Shown: piece by piece, positions 54,692 to 62,578 of the stretch
Layout: each line of letters opens with the position of its first letter
Position numbering within the stretch: the stretch's first letter is position 1
DNA from: Candidatus Kapaibacterium sp.
Lineage (GTDB): Bacteria; Bacteroidota; Ignavibacteria; Kapaibacteriales; UBA2268
Direction of reading: 5' to 3'
Assembly: GCA_023957315.1 (NCBI GenBank)
Contig: JAMLHE010000009.1
Coordinates: 50,327-114,326, forward strand
Length of the DNA: 64,000 nucleotides
The notes under the pieces: generated by a model
Seen by the model: the letters and a program-made list of their open reading frames with translations, nothing else
Database searches by the model: none
Told to the model about the DNA's origin: nothing
Made by a program: the position numbers and the translations under genes

Positions 54692-55588
54692 ATGATGATT
54701 AATTCTAAACTTAGAGGCACAATTACGGCTTTGGTAACGCCTTTTAACAAAGATTTGTCTATTGATTTTGATGCTTTCGAGCGTTTAGTCAAACATCAGA
54801 TTGAATCAAAAGTAGAAGGATTGGTGATTTGCGGGTCAACCGGCGAAAGCGCCACACTATCTAAAACTGAAAAAATTGCTTTGATAGTAAAGGCACTCGA
54901 AATTGCCGACGGCAAAATTCCGATTATCGCCGGCACGGGTAGCAACAACACTTTTGAGACCATTGACTTGACAATTTTGGCAAAGGAACAAGGTGCAAAT
55001 GGTGTATTGCTCGTAGCTCCGTACTACAATAAGCCCACTCAGGAAGGTTTGTATAATCATTACATGGCAATTGCCGAAAAAGTAGATATTCCGATTATTA
55101 TCTACAACGTTCCGGGGCGTTCAGGTATCAATATTACGGCTGAAACACAATTGCGATTAGCCGAAGAATGCCCGAATGTAATCGCAACCAAAGAAGCATC
55201 TGCGGATTTGGAGCAAATGTCGCAAATTATGAAGTATGCTCCCGAAGGCTTCAACCTTTTCTCGGGAGATGATGTGCTGACTTTACCTATTATCGCATTA
55301 GGTGGCAAGGGTGTAATCTCGGTTATATCAAATTACGCTCCGGCTGAATTTTCCGAAATGACAAGACTGGCATTGAAAGGAAAATGGGATAATGCTCGCG
55401 AGCTACATTACAAATTGCTGGATTTGATGATTCTGAATTTTTCCGAATCCAATCCTACTCCGGCAAAAGCAGCTTTGGCATTGATGGGAATGATTAAAGA
55501 ACATTTAAGATTACCATTAGTACCGATTACTGCACCAAACAAAAAACTAATCAAAACTGCTCTTCAAGAAGTAGGATTGTTGAATTAA
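54692..55588 (+). CDS. dapA: 4-hydroxy-tetrahydrodipicolinate synthase
   Basis: DapA condenses pyruvate with aspartate semialdehyde, the first committed step to diaminopimelate and lysine. The 298 residues form a TIM barrel. The Schiff-base Lys167 lies in NVIATKEAS, and Tyr138 in IIIYNVPGRSG is the proton relay. VICGSTGESATLS is the conserved Thr-Gly-Glu region. A GGGAGAA site precedes the double ATG at 54692/54695, either of which may be used. It follows the aminotransferase after a 110-base gap, so a separate promoter is possible. Confidence 0.97.
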   Translation: MMINSKLRGTITALVTPFNKDLSIDFDAFERLVKHQIESKVEGLVICGSTGESATLSKTEKIALIVKALEIADGKIPIIAGTGSNNTFETIDLTILAKEQGANGVLLVAPYYNKPTQEGLYNHYMAIAEKVDIPIIIYNVPGRSGINITAETQLRLAEECPNVIATKEASADLEQMSQIMKYAPEGFNLFSGDDVLTLPIIALGGKGVISVISNYAPAEFSEMTRLALKGKWDNARELHYKLLDLMILNFSESNPTPAKAALALMGMIKEHLRLPLVPITAPNKKLIKTALQEVGLLN

Positions 55589-55603
55589 TTATTTTGGATT
55601 TTA

Positions 55604-56860
55604 ATGCAATACGGTGAAACAGTAAACCAAAGAGATGTTTACAAATTAGTTGAACGGATAACCACCGGCAACTTTAAGAATGAACTTGAATTTTTGAAGC
55701 ATTTAGTTTCCGAAATTGTCAGTAACGACCAATTTGAAATCATTGGTGGTAGAATTTGGGAAGCGAACATTCCCAACGGAACTTATGTTCTGCGTTATCA
55801 GCACGGTAATGTGCAAAAAATTCCCGACAATTACGAAGTCAAAATTTCCGAACAGCCAATTTTAGATGAATTGGTCGAAAAACGAACTACATTAAACCGA
55901 GAAGTTGACCCATTACTAATTGAAAAAGGTATTGTGATTTATTCGGTTACGGGTGTTGGCGAAATAATAAAAACAGGGAAGGGAAAATTTTTTAAATATG
56001 TACTCGGATTTAATGCAAACGAAATTTTGCAATCATTTTACGAAACACTGTCAGTAATTTCCAGCTTTGCTACGATTACAATCCAAGGATTGAATTCGCG
56101 CCAACAGCAAGAAAAATATCAAAAAGATATAACAAAAGCTTCTGAAATACAACGCAATTTATTGCCCGAGCATTATCTCGAATTTCAAGATTATAAAATT
56201 TACGGTGTCTGCATTCCCGATAGTGATGTCGGGGGAGATTATTTCGATTATCTCAAAAATAACGACGATGAAGAAGAACGAATCGGTATCGTAATTAGCG
56301 ATGCGGCAAGCAAAGGACTTCCGGCGGCAATTCAAGCTCTGTTCGTTTCCGGTGCGATGCGAATGGCACAAGCATTCACTCCTAAGATTTCAACCCTGTT
56401 TTCGCGGCTTAACACATTGATTTACGAAACATTTCCTTATGAAAGATTTGTGACATTGTTTTATTGCGAATTGACTCTCACGAGCAATCGTCTCGTTTTA
56501 TACGCAAATGCCGGTCACTGTGCTCCAATTTATTACCGCCGAGACAAAGATACTCATGAATTTTTGCAACCCACAGGCGGATTACTCGGCATTGTAAAAC
56601 ATCAGAAATTTAATGTAGAAAATATAATCATGCGCCCCGGCGATATTTTGGCAATTTACACAGACGGAATTACTGAAGCCTCAAATAAAGAGGGCGATTT
56701 TTTTGGCGAAGAAAGATTGGTCGAATTAGTTAAAAAATATAAAGATTTACCGCCCAAAGAAATGACTTTGCATATTATTGAACATGTTCAGAAATTCGCC
56801 ACCGGAAATGATTATACCGATGACCGTACCTTAGTTATAATTAAAAGAGATATGAATTAA
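55604..56860 (+). CDS. PP2C-family (SpoIIE/RsbU-type) serine phosphatase
   Basis: The 418-residue protein has a GAF-like N-terminal sensor segment (about 20-160) and a linker helix (EKYQKDITKASEIQRNLLPE). The SpoIIE phosphatase domain follows, with metal Asp residues in DSDVGGDYFDYL, IGIVISDAASKGLPAA and LAIYTDGITEASNKEG, and a final GNDYTDDRTLVII. Such phosphatases dephosphorylate STAS-domain proteins to release sigma factors or other targets. A STAS protein lies far off at 3284-3625. It begins 15 bases after dapA, and aspS follows. Confidence 0.92.
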   Translation: MQYGETVNQRDVYKLVERITTGNFKNELEFLKHLVSEIVSNDQFEIIGGRIWEANIPNGTYVLRYQHGNVQKIPDNYEVKISEQPILDELVEKRTTLNREVDPLLIEKGIVIYSVTGVGEIIKTGKGKFFKYVLGFNANEILQSFYETLSVISSFATITIQGLNSRQQQEKYQKDITKASEIQRNLLPEHYLEFQDYKIYGVCIPDSDVGGDYFDYLKNNDDEEERIGIVISDAASKGLPAAIQALFVSGAMRMAQAFTPKISTLFSRLNTLIYETFPYERFVTLFYCELTLTSNRLVLYANAGHCAPIYYRRDKDTHEFLQPTGGLLGIVKHQKFNVENIIMRPGDILAIYTDGITEASNKEGDFFGEERLVELVKKYKDLPPKEMTLHIIEHVQKFATGNDYTDDRTLVIIKRDMN

Positions 56861-56901
56861 TTAATAATTATCAAACGATAATTAATTATTTGGAGAAATT
56901 A

Positions 56902-58686
56902 ATGTTATTTAAAAAAAGAAATACTAATTGTGGTATTTTACGTCAGGAAGATGAAGGCAAAAAAATAGTTTTAAACGGATGGGTGGCATCGAGACGAGAT
57001 TTAGGCGGATTGATATTTATAGATTTGCGAGATAGATGGGGTTTGGTTCAAATCGTTATCGAACCCGAAAATCGTCCCGATTTGGCTGAAAAAGCCAAAG
57101 ACATTCGCGACGAATTTGTACTATGGGCTGAAGGAACTGTCCGAAGCCGCTCTAACCCAAATACAAAAATCCCGACAGGATTGATTGAAGTCGTAGTCGA
57201 AGATTTCGACATCATAAACAAAAGCGAATTGCCGCCATTTCCGGTTGATGACAACATCGAAACAGGCGAAGAAACAAAATTACGTTACCGCTATTTGGAT
57301 TTGCGTCGCCCCGTAATGCAAAATTATTTCGCAATCAGAAACAAAACTTATCAAGTATGTCATAGATATTTCGAGAAGAATGATTTCATCGAAGTAGAAA
57401 CACCCGTTCTGATGAAATCCACTCCGGAAGGAGCACGCGATTTCCTTGTGCCGAGCCGTATCAGCAAGGGCAAATTTTACGCATTGCCACAATCACCGCA
57501 AATATTCAAGCAAATCCTGATGCTATCGGGATTCGAGCGCTACATGCAAATCGTTAAGTGCTTCCGTGATGAAGATTTACGTTCCGACCGCCAACCCGAA
57601 TTCACCCAAATTGACGTCGAAATGTCATTCATTGACCGCGACGACATCTTGAATTTAATCGAAGGCTTCATAGTTGAATTATGGAAAGAAGTGCTCGATT
57701 ACGACGTTGCAGCACCATTTATGCGAATGAGCTACGACGAAGCAATGAACAGATTCGGCAGCGACAAACCCGATTTGCGATTTGGCATGGAAATATCCGA
57801 CATCACAGATGCAGTACGCAGCACAGAATTCAAAGTATTCAACGACACAATCGGCGAAGGCGGAATCATAGCGGCAATCAACGTCAAAGGTGGCAGCGAA
57901 ATGTCACGCAAAAATATTGACGAATTAACAGAATTTGCCAAAAAATACGGCGCCAAAGGCTTAGCATGGATGAAATTTGCAAATGGCGAAGTCAATTCAC
58001 CGATTGCGAAATTTTTAGACGAAGCCGTAATCAGCCAACTGAGAAGTCAACTCAACGCCCAAGACGGCGATTTAGTCCTCATTTCCTCCGATAAAAAGCG
58101 CCGTGCTCAAACAATTTTGGGAGCTTTGAGGCTCGAATGTGCCAAGAGATTGGGCATTATGGACGCCGTCAAAGACAAATTCTCATTCCATTGGGTGATA
58201 GACTTCCCGCTATTCGAGTACGACGAAGACAACGAGCGCTGGGTGGCAATGCACCATCCATTTACATCGCCCATGGACGAAGACATCGCACTCTTAGACA
58301 CAGACCCGGGAAGCGTCCGAGCCAAAGCCTATGACTTAGTTGTCAACGGCGCCGAGCTTGGCGGTGGCAGCATACGAATCTTTAGCAGCGACTTGCAGCA
58401 AAAAATGTTCAACAAGTTGGGATTGGGCGACAAGGAAATCGAGGACAAATTCGGCTTCTTCATCAAGGCACTCAAATACGGCACACCACCACACGGCGGG
58501 ATAGCACTTGGATTAGACCGCATCGTGATGACATTAGCCGGTACAGACAACATCCGCGACGTAATCGCATTCCCCAAAACCACCAGTGGACTATCTCTCA
58601 TGGATGGTTCGCCGTCATTTGTTGTCGATGAGCAACTCAAAGAATTGGGCTTGAAATTGCTTTCTGAGAAGCAAAATCCGGACTAA
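56902..58686 (+). CDS. aspS: Aspartate--tRNA ligase
   Basis: AspS charges tRNA-Asp, and in bacteria lacking AsnRS sometimes tRNA-Asn. I start at ATG 56902 (MLFKKRNTNCGIL), since GGAG lies 8 bases upstream; the TTG at 56890 lies partly within that site. The 594 residues show an OB-fold anticodon domain (NGWVASRRDLGGLIFIDLRD). The catalytic core has the QSPQIFKQILMLSGFERY region, the bacterial-type insertion, HHPFTSPMDED and motif 3 GIALGLDRIVMTLAG. The C-terminal GLSLMDGSPSFV is typical. Confidence 0.98.
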   Translation: MLFKKRNTNCGILRQEDEGKKIVLNGWVASRRDLGGLIFIDLRDRWGLVQIVIEPENRPDLAEKAKDIRDEFVLWAEGTVRSRSNPNTKIPTGLIEVVVEDFDIINKSELPPFPVDDNIETGEETKLRYRYLDLRRPVMQNYFAIRNKTYQVCHRYFEKNDFIEVETPVLMKSTPEGARDFLVPSRISKGKFYALPQSPQIFKQILMLSGFERYMQIVKCFRDEDLRSDRQPEFTQIDVEMSFIDRDDILNLIEGFIVELWKEVLDYDVAAPFMRMSYDEAMNRFGSDKPDLRFGMEISDITDAVRSTEFKVFNDTIGEGGIIAAINVKGGSEMSRKNIDELTEFAKKYGAKGLAWMKFANGEVNSPIAKFLDEAVISQLRSQLNAQDGDLVLISSDKKRRAQTILGALRLECAKRLGIMDAVKDKFSFHWVIDFPLFEYDEDNERWVAMHHPFTSPMDEDIALLDTDPGSVRAKAYDLVVNGAELGGGSIRIFSSDLQQKMFNKLGLGDKEIEDKFGFFIKALKYGTPPHGGIALGLDRIVMTLAGTDNIRDVIAFPKTTSGLSLMDGSPSFVVDEQLKELGLKLLSEKQNPD

Positions 58687-58710
58687 ATGAAAAAAAATTA
58701 AGAAAAATCG

Positions 58711-58743
58711 CTTTTTTGTGACTTTTCGGACAAAAAAGTTTTT
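58711..58743 (+). terminator. Intrinsic terminator of aspS
   Basis: CTTTTTTGT (58711-58719) pairs with ACAAAAAAG (58730-58738) around a 10-base loop, followed by five Ts (58739-58743). The stem is AT-rich. Its T tract overlaps the -33 box of the tRNA promoter. Confidence 0.65.
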
Positions 58744-58770
58744 GCATATGCGAAATATTCGCTATTTTTG
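58741..58770 (+). promoter_or_regulatory. Bacteroidetes-type promoter of tRNA-Gln
   Basis: TTTG at 58741-58744 and TATTTTTG at 58763-58770, with an 18-base spacer, match the -33/-7 consensus well. The tRNA begins 9 bases after the box, so the leader is only a few bases. Confidence 0.7.
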
Positions 58771-58779
58771 TAACGCAAT

Positions 58780-58852
58780 TGCCCTGTAGTGTAACCGGCA
58801 ACACGTCTGATTCTGGATCAGAAGAGTTCAGGTTCGAGTCCTGACGGGGCAG
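58780..58852 (+). tRNA. tRNA-Gln (anticodon CUG)
   Basis: A complete cloverleaf can be drawn. The acceptor arm TGCCCTG (58780-58786) pairs with CGGGGCA (58845-58851), with discriminator G at 58852. The D arm is GTG..CAC. The anticodon stem TCTGA/TCAGA encloses loop TTCTGGA, giving CUG, read as Gln. The T arm TCAGG-TTCGAGT-CCTGA is regular. CCA is not encoded. A prophage tail region begins about 90 bases downstream, so the gene may be an integration site. Confidence 0.93.
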
Positions 58853-58868
58853 CTCAGAGGGAGCGAAA

Positions 58869-58899
58869 AGCCTTGATACATCTGTATCGAGGCTTTTTT
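58869..58899 (+). terminator. Intrinsic terminator after tRNA-Gln
   Basis: AGCCTTGATAC (58869-58879) pairs with GTATCGAGGCT (58884-58894), with one G-U pair and a 4-base loop. It is followed by TTTTTT. Confidence 0.85.
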
Positions 58900-58911
58900 C
58901 GTAGTGGGCGT

Positions 58912-58932
58912 GTGCAAAATGCGTGCAAAATG
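58912..58932. repeat. Direct repeat GTGCAAAATG
   Basis: GTGCAAAATG occurs at 58912-58921 and 58923-58932, an 11-base period. It lies between the tRNA terminator and the phage genes. It could be an integrase arm-binding repeat or part of an att site, but no integrase is visible here. Confidence 0.4.
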
Positions 58933-58942
58933 ATTTTAAAAG

Positions 58943-59107
58943 TCAGTCATATTTCAACTCTTTTATCATCTTTTCGGTTTCATCCATCAAAGTTTTTCTT
59001 AATGTGATTTTTCCGTCGTTTTGATTCTTCTCAAGACTCTTAATTAATCGCTTTCGCAATATCTTATTATTAAGTAAATAAACACCATCTGCTTTAATTA
59101 TTGTCAT
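58943..59107 (-). CDS. Small phage protein (54 residues), unknown function
   Basis: Reading the minus strand from ATG 59107 gives a 54-residue protein beginning MTIIKADGVYLLNNKILRK, rich in Lys, Leu and Glu, and helical. Its ATG overlaps the tape-measure stop TGA (ATGA), which indicates translational coupling and supports it as real. Phage tail operons often hold a small protein at this place. It is intact, unlike the gene before it. No family is recognised. Confidence 0.55.
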   Translation of the reverse strand: MTIIKADGVYLLNNKILRKRLIKSLEKNQNDGKITLRKTLMDETEKMIKELKYD

Positions 59108-59640
59108 GATATATTTGTTCTCCTTTTTCGGCGATTATTTTCACGATTTACTTCATCAGTTACAGTTTGTGAATTCAAATATACATCAAAATCCAGACTT
59201 TCTACAACATTAATTAATTGATCCATCTTCCGGATTAACATTTCATTTCCTGATTTCGATGCTTCGCTTATCAACGCTTGTAGCTGAGGATTATTTAAAA
59301 CGATTTCCGGGTTATTACTCCCTGCATCGCCCACAAGTGCCAACTCCGGTTTAGTTAAAAACCCACTACCACTTGCAAATGAACGAATTTTTAGCTCTTG
59401 TTGACCGTATTGTTGTAAATATTCATCTGCATCTGTTACTTCGGTCTGATAATCAACTTGTATTTTCATCATTTTTGACATTTCCGACAATAATTTAATT
59501 GTTTTATCAGGCGACAATTGAGTGTTTAAGGATTTTTCGAGGAGATTAACTCCTTCATTAATTCGAGAAAGTCCTTTATTTACTATTTCGAGTTGTCTTA
59601 GGTGCTTTTCTACAGTTACATCTGTCTCCATTAAACCCAT
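59104..59640 (-). CDS. Tape-measure protein, C-terminal segment
   Basis: This 178-residue block is the end of the same tape-measure gene after a frameshift near 59640. It has the C-terminal motif SGFLTKPELALVGDAGSNNPEIV, a variant of the usual GG-V-x-P-T-ALVGE-x-GPE motif, and a short basic tail. Its stop overlaps the 54-residue gene. It should be read as part of one protein, not as an independent gene. Confidence 0.7.
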   Translation of the reverse strand: MGLMETDVTVEKHLRQLEIVNKGLSRINEGVNLLEKSLNTQLSPDKTIKLLSEMSKMMKIQVDYQTEVTDADEYLQQYGQQELKIRSFASGSGFLTKPELALVGDAGSNNPEIVLNNPQLQALISEASKSGNEMLIRKMDQLINVVESLDFDVYLNSQTVTDEVNRENNRRKRRTNIS

Positions 59641-62578
59641 AATAACCCAAATCTAAATTATTCGCCATTTTTTGCATTTCTTGCGAGAAATCTGATGATA
59701 ACAACTTAACTGCATTCATTAAATGATGCTCTTGTTGGCGAACGGCTTCTGTTACAATCAACCAAAGATGGTCATCGCGTAATATCCATTCAGTATCGTC
59801 CCCCGGACGTCCTAAGAAATGCATATCCACCCACGATTGCTACAGTTGGACTATCCACGCGCCCACCGGTATGAAAACTACTGAGTGCAGATAATGCCGG
59901 TCCTAAATGGTATTCATAGCAGCGGTAACCAACCCTTTAATCATAGGGATTGTCAATACAGCCCAAAATCCGGTCGTGGATGTAAACAAAGAAATTATTA
60001 GTTTTGAGACGGCAGCACTTACCGCTGCTTTCAAAATACCACCCATATTTACCAACATTGTCCTGGCGGAATCTTTCATTGCTTCTCCGCCATCGAAAAG
60101 GTGAAACGAAAATATCGCCAATACTTCCTTGCAACGCTTCAGCAGATGCCAATAAAATATCTCCCTTCTCAGCAATTACCTTATCATCCCTTCCTAATTT
60201 CGCTCTTTGGGCTTCAATGGCTTTGTATCTGTTGGGTCTATAGCATTAAGTATAGCCTGTTCCCGTGCTCTTTGTTCATTTAGTAAAGCTAAATCATGTT
60301 GTCTCTGAGCTTCAATCTCTGCACCTCTTGCGGCATCCTGAATCGCCTTTTTATTATTTTGATGCTCTCTTTCTAAATCTTCCTTGCGTTTATTATACTC
60401 AACTTCTGTAATGATTTCAGCTTCCTTCATCTCCTCCAATTTCTCGATTTGGTTTTTATGTCTGACATCAGAAATTCTGTCGAGTGCGCCGGATGATGAG
60501 CCGATAATTGCTTTATTTAATTCAAGTTCAGCCTGTTTACGCTTTTCAATCAACTGCATTTCTTCATGATGCTGTGTTTGCAAGTCCTGCATACGTTTTG
60601 TGCGTATGGCTTTTTCTTCAGAATTAATCTCCCTTTCTACCGTCCTAACTCTGTTTTTTTCAAATCAACTAACTTGCTTTTTACGGTCCTTAATTTCGGA
60701 TTCGATTTCAGCACGACGTTCGGCTGTCAGTTGATTTTCTCCTTTTTCAGAGCCTAATTCCGATAATAAAGCATCAATAGTTTTTTGTTCTTCAACAATA
60801 GTGCTTGTAATTTTAGATTGACTTTCTTTTAATTTAGCAACTAAATCCTCTGGAAGTTTAATTCCGAGTTCGATCTCATAACGCAACTCAGATAATGCCA
60901 ATTCGTCGAGTTTTTTACGAATTCTTCATCTTCCAATTTGCTTTAAATTTAGCTCAATATCCTTATTCTTTTCTTTGGAAATGGAGTTGTTGAGCTGAGT
61001 AATTTGGTCATTTATGCCATCAATTACGTCTGATTTTTTCTCATCTTTACCAAGTTTTAATTCCTACATCAACCACAACGCCATTCGCATCGAGTTTGAG
61101 TTTGTAAATTTCTTGAAGAACATCCCTTCTCTTGTTGCAAAGCCTTTATCGCATCTTTTTGTGCTGCAATATCATCAATTATTGTTTTTCACGACCCGAT
61201 TTCAAGCGTGAAGTTTCAGCAATTATACGCTTTGCTCAAGCGCGTTAGTGATGCTTTTCTTTTCTGTGTCGAATAGTTTTTTTGCATTCTGAAAAGATTT
61301 GTTGCTGTTGTTTTGGCTCGTTGACCTTCGAGGATTCCTAAGTCTTTTTTAGCTTGTTTTTCGAGTTCAGTCAAAAACAACACTTCTTTGTTCGCTGCTT
61401 TACCGGCAATCAATTCATTTTTCTCTTTTCTTCGTATTCTTCACGCGTAATCTCGTTATTTTTAAGCTGTCTTGCCAACTCAGCCAACGCGCTTGTTGCT
61501 TCACTTTGTCCTTTTTTGGCTTTATTCATGGCTTCCGAGAACGATTTAAGGCTTTTTAACTGCTTCGCCAGTGCCTTCCACTTCGGCAGTAAATGCGCCT
61601 TGTTGGGTTTTAGCATCAACGATACTTGCACTATTGAGCCCAAGTTGTTTGCCGATTTTTCTGGTTGCATCACTTGTCAGCAAACCTGCTTTAGCTCCTT
61701 TAGTAGAAATGAATCTACCATAGAATCACGCGTTGCTTGAATTCCATCTTTTAACTCAATTACTTTTTTATTTTGCAGAGCAAACATCATATTGCCGGCT
61801 GCATAATTTTTTAGCTTCTGCTTCAGCTTCTTTTAGTTTACGGAGGTCTGGTCTACCAAGTCTATCGGATTGAGTTGTCAAGCCTTGTGTATATGCTGCT
61901 TGGTCATCAAGTTGTTGCTGTTTGTATGCTTTTTCTCGCTCCTCAGCAAGTTCTTTTGTTTATCAATGTTGATATCGTAAACCTTTACAAGATTACCCGA
62001 TTCATCAGTAATCCTTCTGAAGTTTTCTCTTGCTTCAGGTACGATTTTGCCGATTGCATCAGCCGTTTGTTTAGCTTTTTCTTCGAGCATTTGAAGTTGA
62101 TTACGCTCATCTTCTGTCAAATCTGATTCAGGCTTCGCCTGCAAAGTTTTGATTTGCAAAGTAGTGTCTTGATAATTTTCAATTAAAGTATCAATACCTT
62201 CAATTTCCTGAATTTTCGCATTGATTTTGATGCCGTCAGCAATTCTCTTCTAATGCTTTTGTTATATCTTCAAATTTAGCATCTCGCAACGACTCATTTG
62301 CGCCGTCAAGTATCGCTTTACCGGCATTGCTGCCCATATTGCCGAATTCTTTAACTGCTTCACCGCCAATGTTGCCTGAAAAAATTGCTTTAATTATATT
62401 CGAAACTGAACCGGTGACAGATTTTATCCTGCAACAAAGCCGTCTATTGTTGCTCATCAAAGTTAGTTGATTGGTCACAAAATCAGATGCGACACCCAAA
62501 GCATTAATCACGTCTTCAACAGTTATTGCTTCTCCAGACATGCTGAAGCTTCCCACGTGCCGGAAATTACATCAATCA

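Noticed and set aside
59104..62556. Eight separate small phage proteins
   Set aside because: Their order, composition and hand-repaired junctions show pieces of one tape-measure protein.
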